Shown: positions 44,437-53,270 of the stretch, piece by piece
How the letters are laid out: each line of letters opens with the position of its first letter
Position numbering within the stretch: the stretch's first letter is position 1
Origin: Rhodovulum imhoffii
GTDB taxonomy: Bacteria > Pseudomonadota > Alphaproteobacteria > Rhodobacterales > Rhodobacteraceae
Assembly: GCF_003046545.1 (NCBI RefSeq)
Contig: NZ_QAAA01000006.1
Coordinates: 1 to 64,000 of the forward strand
Reading direction: 5' to 3'
Length of the DNA stretch: 64,000 bases
The notes under the pieces: model-generated
Database searches by the model: none
Told to the model about the DNA's origin: nothing
Seen by the model: only the letters and a program-made list of their open reading frames with translations
Program-made: the position numbers and the translations under genes

Positions 44437-46353
44437 TCAGGGGGTGGGCTCGGGTTCCGGATCGACCGGGGGGCGCCCCCTGGGCTTTGTCTTGGGAATG
44501 GCCGTAAGAGAGGGGGCGTTCCCGCTCTTTGGCGGGGTGTCCTCATCGTCGCCACGGTTAAGCGGCTCCCCCGCGATGACCTTCGCAATCTCGACACCGG
44601 TGAGGGTTTCGTATTCCAAAAGTCCCTGGGCCAGACGCTCCCACTCCTCCCGCTTCTCGGTCAGGATACGGCGGGCGGTCTCATAACCCTCGTCGATGAT
44701 CTCCCTCACCTTGTCGTCTATGACCTTCTGCGTCGCGGCAGAATGGTTCGTGCCACCGCCATAGGGGCCAAGGTAGGATTGCTGTTCATTCGCGTAATCC
44801 ACGAACCCCAACTCCTCGGAAAATCCGAACTGGGTCACCATTGCCCGGGCGATCCTCGAGGCCTGCTGAATGTCGCTGGCCGCCCCCGAAGTCACGTTTT
44901 CCCTGCCGAACTTGATCTCCTCGGCAACGCGTCCGCCCATCGCCATGGCGATCTTGGACTTGTACTTGGTGTAGCTGACCGAAAGCTGGTCACGCTCCGG
45001 CAGGCTCAGCACCAGGCCCAGCGCACGCCCCCGTGGAATGATGGTCGCTTTATGAACCGGGTCATGCTGGGGCACGTTCAGCCCCACGATGGCATGGCCG
45101 GCCTCGTGATAGGCGGTCAGTTGTTTTTCGTCCTCGCTCATCACCATGGAGCGTCGCTCCGCCCCCATCATGACCTTGTCCTTGGCGTTCTCGAAATCTT
45201 CCATGGTCACGAATCGCCGCCCCACACGGGCCGCCATCAGCGCCGCCTCGTTGACGAGATTGGCAAGGTCCGCGCCCGAGAAACCCGGCGTCCCGCGCGC
45301 GATGATGCGCAGGTCCACATCGGGCCCCAGGGGCACCTTGCGGGCATGGACGCCAAGGATCTTTTCCCGCCCCTTGATATCGGGGTTCGGCACCTGCACC
45401 TGGCGGTCGAACCGGCCCGGGCGCAGCAGCGCCGGGTCCAGAACGTCGGGACGGTTCGTTGCCGCAACGATGATGATACCCTCGTTCGCCTCAAAGCCGT
45501 CCATTTCCACCAGAAGCTGGTTCAGGGTTTGCTCCCGCTCGTCGTTCCCACCGCCATAGCCCACGCCACGGGAACGGCCGACCGCATCGATCTCGTCGAT
45601 GAAAACGATGCAGGGGGCGTTTTTCTTGGCCTGTTCGAACATGTCGCGCACGCGGGAGGCACCGACACCGACGAACATCTCCACGAAGTCCGACCCAGAG
45701 ATGGTGAAGAAGGGCACGCCCGCCTCCCCCGCGATCGCGCGGGCCAGAAGCGTCTTGCCCGTCCCCGGAGGCCCGACCAGAAGCGCGCCCTTGGGGATCT
45801 TCCCGCCAAGGCGGCTGAATTTCTGCGGGTTGCGGAGAAACTCCACGATTTCCTCAAGCTCTTCCTTGGCCTCGTCGATGCCCGCCACGTCATCGAAGGT
45901 AACGCGCCCGTGCTTTTCCGTCAGCAGTTTGGCCTTGGACTTGCCGAACCCCATCGCACCGCCGCGCCCGCCGCCCTGCATGCGGTTCATGAGGAAGATC
46001 CAGATCCCGATCAGGATAAGGAACGGCAGGATGGTGCCGATATAGGCCAGCAGGCCGTTTCGTTCCTGCGGCTCCGCCTTGACGGCGATGTCCTTGTCGA
46101 TCAGCCGTTCGGTCACGTCCACGCCGCGCGGCATGACCGTGGTATAGCTGGACCCGTCCGTGCCGGTAATCAACGCACGCTCGCCGTCCAGCGTCACGCT
46201 GGCCACCTCGCCTTCGTCGACGCTCTGCAGGAATTCCGAATAGCTGATACTGCGCGACGACATGGCGCTTTGCCCGCCGCTGAACAGGTTGAACAAGGCC
46301 AGAATCAGCAGAAACAGAACGATCCAGAAGGCGATGTTTCTCGCGTTGCCCAC
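44437..46353 (-). CDS. ftsH: ATP-dependent zinc metalloprotease FtsH
   Basis: Membrane-bound AAA+ protease for quality control and regulatory proteolysis; 638 residues. Membrane segments about 7-24 and 102-122 flank the periplasmic domain. Walker A GPPGTGKT (194-201), Walker [11 protein letters not shown] (248-257), the SRH around [19 protein letters not shown], and zinc motif HEAGH (416-420). A Pro/Glu-rich C-terminal tail follows. The start is GTG at 46353 with AAGGAG eight bases upstream, giving the family N-terminus [10 protein letters not shown]. It follows tilS after a 75-base gap with two hairpins. Confidence 0.98.
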   Translation of the reverse strand: MGNARNIAFWIVLFLLILALFNLFSGGQSAMSSRSISYSEFLQSVDEGEVASVTLDGERALITGTDGSSYTTVMPRGVDVTERLIDKDIAVKAEPQERNGLLAYIGTILPFLILIGIWIFLMNRMQGGGRGGAMGFGKSKAKLLTEKHGRVTFDDVAGIDEAKEELEEIVEFLRNPQKFSRLGGKIPKGALLVGPPGTGKTLLARAIAGEAGVPFFTISGSDFVEMFVGVGASRVRDMFEQAKKNAPCIVFIDEIDAVGRSRGVGYGGGNDEREQTLNQLLVEMDGFEANEGIIIVAATNRPDVLDPALLRPGRFDRQVQVPNPDIKGREKILGVHARKVPLGPDVDLRIIARGTPGFSGADLANLVNEAALMAARVGRRFVTMEDFENAKDKVMMGAERRSMVMSEDEKQLTAYHEAGHAIVGLNVPQHDPVHKATIIPRGRALGLVLSLPERDQLSVSYTKYKSKIAMAMGGRVAEEIKFGRENVTSGAASDIQQASRIARAMVTQFGFSEELGFVDYANEQQSYLGPYGGGTNHSAATQKVIDDKVREIIDEGYETARRILTEKREEWERLAQGLLEYETLTGVEIAKVIAGEPLNRGDDEDTPPKSGNAPSLTAIPKTKPRGRPPVDPEPEPTP

Positions 46354-46376
46354 TCGTGTGTCTCCTTGAATATCCG

Positions 46377-46414
46377 GGCCCGGCAAAGCCGGGCCGTGCC
46401 CCCTAAGATAGGGG
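46377..46414 (-). other. Two tandem hairpins in the ftsH leader
   Basis: Hairpin A is an 8-bp perfect stem (46377-46384 with 46388-46395, loop AAA). Hairpin B is a 6-bp perfect stem (46400-46405 with 46409-46414, loop AGA). They lie between tilS and the ftsH SD. Neither is followed by a U run, so they are more likely a leader structure or processing site than a terminator. Confidence 0.55.
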
Positions 46415-46428
46415 AACGGCACCGGGGT

Positions 46429-47652
46429 TCAATGCGATTTCCCCAGACGGAGTCCCGCAACGGGTTCCAAAGCCGCCTGCCAGCCGTTTTCCAGCCCCGC
46501 CAGCGGCGCGGCCACCAGTTGCCCCCCGGCCCACAGCGCGGGTGAGGCCAGAAGGCTTTCACGCGGCAGACCCGTCTCACGCCACCCCTCGCAGACGGCC
46601 AGCCCGCTCTCTCCCAGCGCGCGCACCTCAAGCCCCTGAACCGGCGGCCCTTTCAGCCGCCAGCGCCGATCCCAAAGCCGCCCCGGCACGGCCCGCACTT
46701 CCCGCACCGCATTATACTCACGGATCAGGCGCACCCCCGCCTTGCACGGGCGCATCAAGACACCATGCAAAGTGTGCGCGCGTCCCTCCGTCACGGACCG
46801 GTCCGCCGCCTCGAGCGCCGAGAACCGCGGGCGGTAAATCGCCGACGATACGTAACAAAGCCCCTCGGCCAGGAGGCGCAGACGGGTTTCGCGCGGAAAC
46901 CCCGACAATGCGGCAAGGTCCACCACCACGTCGCCCCGGTCCGGGGTCATGGCGTGCGCGGCATGATCGGCCAGCCAGTCCAGCGCCTCACGCGCCATGG
47001 ACATTCGCCCCGCAGTCGCAATCAGCCCTCCGGCAGTCAGCCCGAGGGGGGTCATGGCCTCCATCAGGCGGCGTGCCCGAACGCGGTCGAAGCGCGCATC
47101 CTCGTTGGAGGGGTCGTCGATCCACACCTGCCCCCTGTCTTGCAGGTAAAGGCGCAAATCCGCCCGGCGCAGGGTCAGCATCGGGCGCAGCCACGCCAGC
47201 CCCCCGTGATCCCTCTGCGCCGCCATCGCCGACAACCCATCGACCCCCGACCCGCGGGCCAGCCGCAACAACAGGGTCTCCGCCTGATCGTCCGCCGTGT
47301 GCCCCAACGCCACAGCCGTCAACCCGGTGCCGCGCGCCCAATCGCGGATCAACCCATAGCGCGCACGCCGGGCGGCATCTTGCAGGTTTCCCTGACCGTC
47401 CCAGCCCTGCCATCGCAGCACCCGGTGAACCACCCCAAGCCCGGCGCAGATCCGGCCGACACAGGCGGCCTCCTCCGCGGATTCCGGGCGCAGGTCGTGA
47501 TCTACGGTCACGGCATGAAGCCGGGTCTCCGGCGTCGCCTCACGCAGCAAAAGCAGCAGGGCGAGACTGTCCCCACCCCCCGAAACCGCCACCCCAAGAT
47601 GGGCAGGCGGCTGACCAAGGGCCGCCCGGACAGTCTGGGCCAACCCCGTCAC
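46429..47652 (-). CDS. tilS: tRNA(Ile)-lysidine synthase
   Basis: Converts C34 of tRNA-Ile(CAU) to lysidine with ATP and lysine; essential. 407 residues. PP-loop SGGGDS (24-29), then the HxxDDQAETxLLRLxRGSGxxGL motif, seen as HTADDQAETLLLRLARGSGVDGL. C-terminal TilS domain with RERRRxxP-like ends is shortened. The ATG overlaps the cpoB stop (ATGA). Order cpoB-tilS-ftsH is typical for alphaproteobacteria. Confidence 0.95.
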   Translation of the reverse strand: MTGLAQTVRAALGQPPAHLGVAVSGGGDSLALLLLLREATPETRLHAVTVDHDLRPESAEEAACVGRICAGLGVVHRVLRWQGWDGQGNLQDAARRARYGLIRDWARGTGLTAVALGHTADDQAETLLLRLARGSGVDGLSAMAAQRDHGGLAWLRPMLTLRRADLRLYLQDRGQVWIDDPSNEDARFDRVRARRLMEAMTPLGLTAGGLIATAGRMSMAREALDWLADHAAHAMTPDRGDVVVDLAALSGFPRETRLRLLAEGLCYVSSAIYRPRFSALEAADRSVTEGRAHTLHGVLMRPCKAGVRLIREYNAVREVRAVPGRLWDRRWRLKGPPVQGLEVRALGESGLAVCEGWRETGLPRESLLASPALWAGGQLVAAPLAGLENGWQAALEPVAGLRLGKSH

Positions 47653-48449
47653 TGGCAGGAATATCCCTTTGCGGCGATTCGGGCCTCAGCCTCGGCCCCG
47701 GATCCCGGATAGCGGTCCGACACCTCGGCCAGGGTCAGGCAGGCTTCCTGCGTCTGGCCAAGCTCTCCCAGCGACACCCCCAGCCGCACCAATGCCAGCG
47801 GAGCGTGCTCCCCCTGCGGCGCACCTGCGTAACTGGCAAGATAAGCCTTCGCCGCCTCCGCGACATCGCCCGCCGCGCGCAGGGCTTCGCCCCGGAAGAA
47901 ATTCGCCTCCCCCGAAAGCGGTCCCTGGGGGTAGGTTTCAAGAAATTTGGCAAAGAGATCCGCCGCCCGCTGATGCTCCCCTTGCTGATGGGCGGCGCGG
48001 GCGGCCTCGAAATCGTCACGCTCTCCCACCGCCAGTTCGGCGCCCGGCGGAGCCGGGGGCGGCGCGGGATCCGGCATCTTTCCGCCTCCCAGCGTGGTGC
48101 CCTGTTTCAACTGACCAATGTCGCAATCCGGCTCCAGTTCGCACAGGCGGAATTCCAGATCGCCCAGGCGGTTGGTCCCGTCCGAAACAACCTGCTGAAT
48201 CCGAAAGTCCAGTTCCTCCGTCCGGGCGGTGAGACGCTGAAGCTCCTGCTCGATCGCATCGATACGCTGCAAAACGCTGCCCCCCCCGGTGCTGCCCTCC
48301 GGCGCGCCAGTGGTGGAAAGTTCCCGCTTGAGCCGCTGAACCTCGACATAGAGCACCGACATTTCCTGCCGGATGTCCGCCAGCGTCCGGTCCTGCGCCG
48401 CCCCTGCCGAGGGCAGCGCAACCAGTGCCGCAAGAAAAAGGGCCCGCAT
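47649..48449 (-). CDS. cpoB: Tol-Pal system protein CpoB/YbgF
   Basis: Periplasmic coordinator of peptidoglycan synthesis and Tol function; 266 residues. Signal peptide about 1-18 (ends SAGAAQ). An N-terminal trimeric coiled coil covers about 22-90, with a second helical region. The C-terminal TPR domain (about 145-266) has DLFAKFLETYPQGPLSGEANFFRGEAL as its first repeat. Five bases after pal, overlapping tilS. Confidence 0.94.
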   Translation of the reverse strand: MRALFLAALVALPSAGAAQDRTLADIRQEMSVLYVEVQRLKRELSTTGAPEGSTGGGSVLQRIDAIEQELQRLTARTEELDFRIQQVVSDGTNRLGDLEFRLCELEPDCDIGQLKQGTTLGGGKMPDPAPPPAPPGAELAVGERDDFEAARAAHQQGEHQRAADLFAKFLETYPQGPLSGEANFFRGEALRAAGDVAEAAKAYLASYAGAPQGEHAPLALVRLGVSLGELGQTQEACLTLAEVSDRYPGSGAEAEARIAAKGYSCQ

Positions 48450-48454
48450 GGCAC

Positions 48455-48970
48455 CTAGCCCGCCAGACCGGCGGCAACCACGGTGACCGCCCGGCGATTC
48501 CTGGCATAGCAGGATTCCTCCGAGCAGATTTCCAGCGGGCGTTCCTTGCCGTAGCTGACCGTCTTCAGCCGGGCGGGCGACACCCCGCGCGAAATCAGGA
48601 ATTCCTCTACCGCGTTGGCCCGGCGGGCGCCAAGCGCCACGTTGTACTCGCGGGTGCCGCGCTCATCGGCATGGCCCTCGATGATGGCGGTGAACTCAGG
48701 GTTGTCCGAAAGCCAGCGCGCCTGCCCCTCAAGCGTGGCGCGCGCGGTGTCGGTCAGGGTGCTCTGATCGACGATAAACAACACCCGGTCGCCCACAACC
48801 TGCTGGAAATAGGCCGGTGAGCGCGGGTTGGAAGCCGCTCCGGCATCCTTCCCGTACCCGGCGTCGCCATAACCGTCAGAGCCATAGCCGCCCCCGAAAC
48901 GGTCGGGCGACGTACAGGCCGCCACGCCAAGCACGGCCAGCAGCAGAAGCGATCTTGAAACGGGTGTCAT
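48455..48970 (-). CDS. pal: Peptidoglycan-associated lipoprotein Pal
   Basis: Outer-membrane lipoprotein binding peptidoglycan and TolB; 171 residues. Lipobox VAAC with the modified C19. A Gly/Tyr-rich linker (20-50) precedes the OmpA-like domain (about 65-170), with FTAIIEGHADERGTREYN and the GARRANAVEEFL helix carrying the diaminopimelate-binding Asp/Arg. ATG at 48970, SD AAGGAC-like. 73 bases after tolB. Confidence 0.96.
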   Translation of the reverse strand: MTPVSRSLLLLAVLGVAACTSPDRFGGGYGSDGYGDAGYGKDAGAASNPRSPAYFQQVVGDRVLFIVDQSTLTDTARATLEGQARWLSDNPEFTAIIEGHADERGTREYNVALGARRANAVEEFLISRGVSPARLKTVSYGKERPLEICSEESCYARNRRAVTVVAAGLAG

Positions 48971-49043
48971 GGATAAGGTCCTTGTGTTGTTCCCATGCCT
49001 CGGGCCGCATCCTATCAGCCACGGGGCAAGTTTGAAATCACGC

Positions 49044-50357
49044 CTATGGCAACAGCGGTGACCACGACGGGTCGGAAGCCGCGCCCTCGACCGGCACGCG
49101 GCGCAGGTTGCGCCCGCTGATATCCACCGAATAAAGGGCGGGCGCGCCCCCGGCACCGGACGTCTCACGGGTGAACATGATGACCCGGCCGTTGGGGGAC
49201 CATGTCGGCCCCTCGTCCAGGAACGATGCCGTCAGCAACCGCTCCCCCGAGCCATCGGTGCGCATCACGCCGATATGAAATCGCCCGTTGTTCTGCTTGG
49301 TAAAGGCGATCAGGTCGCCACGCGGGGACCAGACCGGGGTACCGTAGCGACCGGCCCCGAAACTGATGCGGCGCGGCTCCCCGCCCGAAGCGGTCATGAT
49401 GTACAACTGCTGCCCGCCGGAACGGTCGCTCTCGAACACGATCTGCCGGCCGTCGGGTGAAAAACTGGGGGCGGTTTCGATCGAAGGCGCGGTGGTCAGA
49501 CGCTGCTTGCGGCCGCTGCCCACATCCATCATGTAAAGGTCCGAATTCCCCCCCTCGCTGAGGGAGAAGATCACCCGTTGACCGTCCGGAGAGAACCGGG
49601 GCGAAAAACTCATCGAACCGGGTTGATCCTCCAGCGCACGGCGCTGAACGGAGGCCACGTCCAAAAGGTTGATACGCGGGAAACCGGTCTCGTAGCTGGT
49701 GTAGATCACCCGCGCGCCCTCGGGTGAAAACCGTGGCGCCAGAACCAGCGCGGAACTGTCCGTCAGGTAGCGCAGGTTGGCACCGTCGTAATCCATGACC
49801 GCAAGCCGCTTCTGCCGGTCGTTTTTCGGCCCGCTCTGCGCCACGAACACGACGCGGCTGTCGAAATACCCCCCTTCCCCGGTAATACGCGCATAGACCT
49901 GGTCGGCCACCTTGTGGGCCAGCCGCCGCCAGCTGGCGCTTGAGGCCGCGAATTGCAGACCATCCCCCAACGGCGCATTGGCGTAGACATCGAAGAGACG
50001 GAACTTGACCACCAGCCTGTCCCCCGACAGCGCGACCGCCCCCGTAATCAGCGCCTGCGCGTTGATCGCCCTCCAGTCGGCATATTCGACCGGACTGTCG
50101 AAACTGGTCACACGGGCGATAAAGGCATCGCGCGGAATTTCCCGGAACAGACCCGACCCGGTCAGGTCCGCCGCAATGACCTCACTGATCCGGCGGGCGT
50201 AATCTTCCGCCTCGCCGCCTTCGGCCACGAATTGCGGCAACGCGAACGGCAAGGGTTCGATCACGCCCTCATCGATAATGATACGCAATGGCCCGTTCTG
50301 GGCCTGAACGGTCAGCGGCACCAGAAGGCCCAGCACAAGTAAAATCAGACGGAGCAT
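49044..50357 (-). CDS. tolB: Tol-Pal system beta-propeller protein TolB
   Basis: Periplasmic protein of 437 residues, with a signal peptide (1-19, ending VQAQ), an N-terminal alpha/beta domain (20-160) and a six-bladed WD40-like/PD40 propeller. The blades show as repeated [32 protein letters not shown] and [10 protein letters not shown] segments. The ATG shares one base with the tolA stop (TAATG at 50355-50359), so coupled translation is expected. Confidence 0.97.
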   Translation of the reverse strand: MLRLILLVLGLLVPLTVQAQNGPLRIIIDEGVIEPLPFALPQFVAEGGEAEDYARRISEVIAADLTGSGLFREIPRDAFIARVTSFDSPVEYADWRAINAQALITGAVALSGDRLVVKFRLFDVYANAPLGDGLQFAASSASWRRLAHKVADQVYARITGEGGYFDSRVVFVAQSGPKNDRQKRLAVMDYDGANLRYLTDSSALVLAPRFSPEGARVIYTSYETGFPRINLLDVASVQRRALEDQPGSMSFSPRFSPDGQRVIFSLSEGGNSDLYMMDVGSGRKQRLTTAPSIETAPSFSPDGRQIVFESDRSGGQQLYIMTASGGEPRRISFGAGRYGTPVWSPRGDLIAFTKQNNGRFHIGVMRTDGSGERLLTASFLDEGPTWSPNGRVIMFTRETSGAGGAPALYSVDISGRNLRRVPVEGAASDPSWSPLLP

Positions 50358-51499
50358 TACCGAATCCCCATGTTCTCCGGGTTGAATGTCATCTCAATAT
50401 CACGCCACTGCGAATATTTCTCGGGGGGCAGATCAAACCCGTCAACGCCGCAGCGCAGGATCGCCCGGCGGGCGGTTTCATAAGTCTGCCGTGCCACGGC
50501 CTCGGAACCTCCGGAATGGGATACCTTGCGGATCGTCTCCGCAAGCGGCCGGCCCGTTTCATCTAGGCGCACCGCCACCACGACCTTCGTGCGCAACGCC
50601 TCGGTCGAAAGCGCGCCGACATTCCAGCAGCGCGAAACGGCAACACGCAAAGCGTCCTGTTCCCCGCGCGTCAACGGCGGACCAGAGGCGGCAAGGCCCG
50701 CCCCCCCGGTCCCGCCGGGATCGGTCAGGGCCTCGGCCACGGCGGCGGCCACCGCATCCGCCAGAGCCTCCTGCGCTCCGGCAGCATCCGGGGCGGCGGG
50801 GGCAGGGGGCGTTTGGGCCGGAGACACAGCCGCCACGCGCACCGGACGACTTTTCGGGCGGCGCGAGGACGGCGGCGCAAGGCCGGGCTGTGGCGTTTCC
50901 TCGGCCTCGGTCACGATCCGGGATGCGGCCTCCTGCGGGGCGGTGGTATCAGGGGTTTCGGGTTGCGCTTCGGGCTGAACTACGGGCGCGGTTGCACTCT
51001 GCCGGTCCGGGTCCGGGGTGGCTTCGGGCGGCACGGGCGGCGCGGGGTCTGGGGCGACGCGGGGGGCCGGCCGCGGCGCGGCCTCGCCCGGCTCCGGTAC
51101 AGGCTCCGCACGCGGATCGGGCGGCACAACCTCCGGCACCGCGTCCTCGACCTGTGTCGGAGGCACAGGGGACAGCGCGGCCATGTCCGGGACCGGGTCG
51201 GGAGGGGACGTTTCGGCAGGCGGAGACACAAGGGGTGTCTCGGAGGGCGTCGCAGGGGGCGTCCCGGACGCGGGAGGGCGGGCCGGGTCCGCCGGAGCGG
51301 GCGGCCCAGGGGCCTCGATTTCCTGCGCGGCGCGCGGGGCCGCCGCAGGCGATAAAGCGGCGAATTCCGCGCCGGACAGCAGCGTCACGTCGGCCACCTC
51401 CAACGGCGCGGGGGCACGGGCAGTGAACAGCCCGGCCAGCAGCACCCACAGAACGATCCCGCCATGTCCGATACCGGAGATATAGGTGCCGGTTTTCAT
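50357..51499 (-). CDS. tolA: Cell envelope protein TolA
   Basis: Inner-membrane protein spanning the periplasm to Pal/TolB; 380 residues. One N-terminal membrane segment (about 7-27: [17 protein letters not shown]). A long Pro/Ala/Glu-rich middle (about 50-270) replaces the Ala/Lys helix of E. coli TolA. The C-terminal TolA/TonB-like domain (about 285-380) contains [15 protein letters not shown] and [14 protein letters not shown]. Start overlaps the tolR stop (ATGA). Confidence 0.92.
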   Translation of the reverse strand: MKTGTYISGIGHGGIVLWVLLAGLFTARAPAPLEVADVTLLSGAEFAALSPAAAPRAAQEIEAPGPPAPADPARPPASGTPPATPSETPLVSPPAETSPPDPVPDMAALSPVPPTQVEDAVPEVVPPDPRAEPVPEPGEAAPRPAPRVAPDPAPPVPPEATPDPDRQSATAPVVQPEAQPETPDTTAPQEAASRIVTEAEETPQPGLAPPSSRRPKSRPVRVAAVSPAQTPPAPAAPDAAGAQEALADAVAAAVAEALTDPGGTGGAGLAASGPPLTRGEQDALRVAVSRCWNVGALSTEALRTKVVVAVRLDETGRPLAETIRKVSHSGGSEAVARQTYETARRAILRCGVDGFDLPPEKYSQWRDIEMTFNPENMGIR

Positions 51500-51975
51500 C
51501 TTGGCGCCTGTTCGCCATCCATGTCCGGGCCGCCGGTCTCGGTCACCAGGGCGATGCGGTTGAAACCTGCGGCGTTGAGCGCCCCCATGACCTGCACGAC
51601 ACGTTCATAGGCGATGGCGCCGTCGGCGCGGATATACACCTTGTCATCTGCACGCTCGGCCATGATGGCGCGCAGCCTGGGGATCAGATCCGCCTCGGGC
51701 GTTTCCGTGGTTTGCAACAGCAGCAGCCCCTCTGCCGTGAGCGTCACGGTCAGGGGCTCCTCCTGCTCGCTGGGCAGGGCGGTGGCGGCAGTTTCCGGCA
51801 GGTTCACCGGCACCCCCACGGTCAGGAGCGGCGCGGCCACCATGAAGATGATCAAGAGCACCAGCATCACATCCACGAAGGGCGTGACGTTGATTTCCGC
51901 CATCGGCTGGGCCTTGCGGCGCGCCCTGCCCCGGCGCGCGCCCTTGCCCCGTGCGGTTGGAAGCGTGGCGCCCAT
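51496..51975 (-). CDS. tolR: Biopolymer transport protein TolR (ExbD family)
   Basis: Inner-membrane proton-motive-force stator subunit, 159 residues. One membrane segment (about 32-55) with the essential Asp in the NVTPFVDVMLVLLIIFMV motif, then a periplasmic domain. The N-terminus is basic. An ATG at residue 25 is in frame; 51975 is kept because it lies three bases after tolQ and gives the usual length. Confidence 0.96.
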   Translation of the reverse strand: MGATLPTARGKGARRGRARRKAQPMAEINVTPFVDVMLVLLIIFMVAAPLLTVGVPVNLPETAATALPSEQEEPLTVTLTAEGLLLLQTTETPEADLIPRLRAIMAERADDKVYIRADGAIAYERVVQVMGALNAAGFNRIALVTETGGPDMDGEQAPR

Positions 51976-51978
51976 GGA

Positions 51979-52674
51979 TCAGGCGTCCAGCTGGCGCGAA
52001 AGAATGGTGGAGAACTCATCCGCGAAGGATTCGTAGTTGCCCACGATCCGGTCGCTGTCGGCGGTCAGCTTGTTGTAAAATACCACTGCGGGAATGGCCG
52101 CAAGAAGGCCCAGGGCGGTGGCCAGAAGGGCCTCGGCGATACCGGGGGCGACAACGGCAAGGTTGGTGTTTTGTTGCAGGGCGATCTGTTCAAACGCATG
52201 CTTGATGCCCCAGACGGTGCCGAACAACCCGATGAACGGCGCGGTGGACCCCACTGTCGCCAGAAACGCCAACCCGCCATTGAGCGACTCCGCCTCCCGC
52301 GCGATGGCAACGTCCATCGACCGGTCCACCCGCGCGGAAACACCGGCGATCATGCCGCCGTCGCGCCGGTGGCTGCGCCGCCATTCGGCCATGCCGGCGG
52401 CAAATATCTTTTCCGATGCACCGGCGGGCTCTGCCCCCAGCTTGTCGAAAAGCTCGTCCAGCGGCTCGCCGGACCAGAAGGCCTCGTCGAACCGGTCGGC
52501 CTCCGTACGGGCGGCACGATAGGTGACGAGTTTCTGGATGATGATCGCCCAGGCCCAGAAGGACGCGGCGATCAGGAGGATCATGACGATTTTGACTGTG
52601 AACGTGGCGCGCGCGAAAAGAGCCAGCAGGGAGAAGTCAATCTCCTGCGCCATGGCAAGGGTTTCGGTTTCCAT
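51979..52674 (-). CDS. tolQ: Protein TolQ (MotA/TolQ/ExbB family)
   Basis: Three-segment inner-membrane proton channel subunit, 231 residues. Segments are about 20-42, 135-157 and 170-195. The TolQ motif VGSTAPFIGLFGTVWGI is near 137-153 and ALLATALGLLAAIPAVVFYN is near 178-197. First core gene of the tolQRAB-pal-cpoB operon after ybgC. Confidence 0.97.
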   Translation of the reverse strand: METETLAMAQEIDFSLLALFARATFTVKIVMILLIAASFWAWAIIIQKLVTYRAARTEADRFDEAFWSGEPLDELFDKLGAEPAGASEKIFAAGMAEWRRSHRRDGGMIAGVSARVDRSMDVAIAREAESLNGGLAFLATVGSTAPFIGLFGTVWGIKHAFEQIALQQNTNLAVVAPGIAEALLATALGLLAAIPAVVFYNKLTADSDRIVGNYESFADEFSTILSRQLDA

Positions 52675-52685
52675 TGTCCTGCTCG

Positions 52686-52749
52686 TGTGTTGGCGTTCTG
52701 GGCCGTTTACGCGGGACTTTAGCGTTTTTTAAGCCGCATTGCCAACACA
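52686..52749 (-). other. Inverted repeat between ybgC and tolQ
   Basis: Nine-base perfect arms (52686-52694 and 52741-52749) enclose 46 bases containing an A/T run. It may structure the tolQ leader; no U run follows. Confidence 0.35.
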
Positions 52750-52758
52750 ACCACGTCA

Positions 52759-53157
52759 TCAGCCCCCGGCAGGCACGATCCGGCGAAGTTCCGCCGGCAG
52801 CCTTACCGCCCGCCCCCCCGCTCCGACAGCCACCAGTGTGACACGGGCGACAAACAGCTTTTCCTCTTTCCGCCGCACGATCTGATCCAGCACCAGCCGG
52901 GCAGGCGTGGCCAGAAAAACGGAGGTATCCACCACCAGCACATCGTCGAACAGGGCAGAGCGCAGGTAGTCCGCCTCCACCCGGCGGACGACGAAGACGG
53001 TGTTGTCCTCGGCCTTCATCCGGGCCTGGTCGATCCCGATACTGCGCACCCATTCGCTTCGGGCCCGTTCAATGAATTTCAGGTAATTGGCGTAATAAAC
53101 GATTCCGGCAAGGTCGGTATCTTCATAGTAAACACGCAGGGAAAACCTGTGGGTCAT
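52759..53157 (-). CDS. ybgC: Tol-Pal-associated acyl-CoA thioesterase YbgC
   Basis: Hotdog-fold thioesterase of 132 residues, cytoplasmic. The family motif YYEDTDLAGIVYYANYLKFIERARSEW is at about 9-35, with the catalytic Asp in the DTD-LAGIVY block. First gene of the tol-pal operon, 84 bases upstream of tolQ. Its exact link to Tol function is not settled; it hydrolyses short-chain or hydroxybenzoyl-type acyl-CoAs in other bacteria. Confidence 0.94.
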   Translation of the reverse strand: MTHRFSLRVYYEDTDLAGIVYYANYLKFIERARSEWVRSIGIDQARMKAEDNTVFVVRRVEADYLRSALFDDVLVVDTSVFLATPARLVLDQIVRRKEEKLFVARVTLVAVGAGGRAVRLPAELRRIVPAGG

Positions 53158-53240
53158 GGCCGGTCCTTTCCTTTCGGGCTGTCCTGCCTTGCCGGCGTTG
53201 TTTCACAGCCCCTGAAAAGGATGCAAGGCTACATTTTACG

Positions 53241-53262
53241 GCGCCCGGCCAAAGCCGGGCGC
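53241..53262 (-). terminator. Terminator-like hairpin after the acyl-CoA synthetase gene
   Basis: A perfect 9-bp GC stem (53241-53249 with 53254-53262, loop CAAA) lies eight bases past the stop codon. The U run is lacking (CGUAAAAU follows on the minus strand), so termination efficiency is uncertain. Confidence 0.55.
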
Positions 53263-53270
53263 ACGAGGGG

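Noticed and set aside
42784-46545. 1253-codon plus-strand open frame opposite fhs and ftsH
   Set aside because: Antisense shadow spanning two highly conserved genes and the gap between them; no domain is recognisable.
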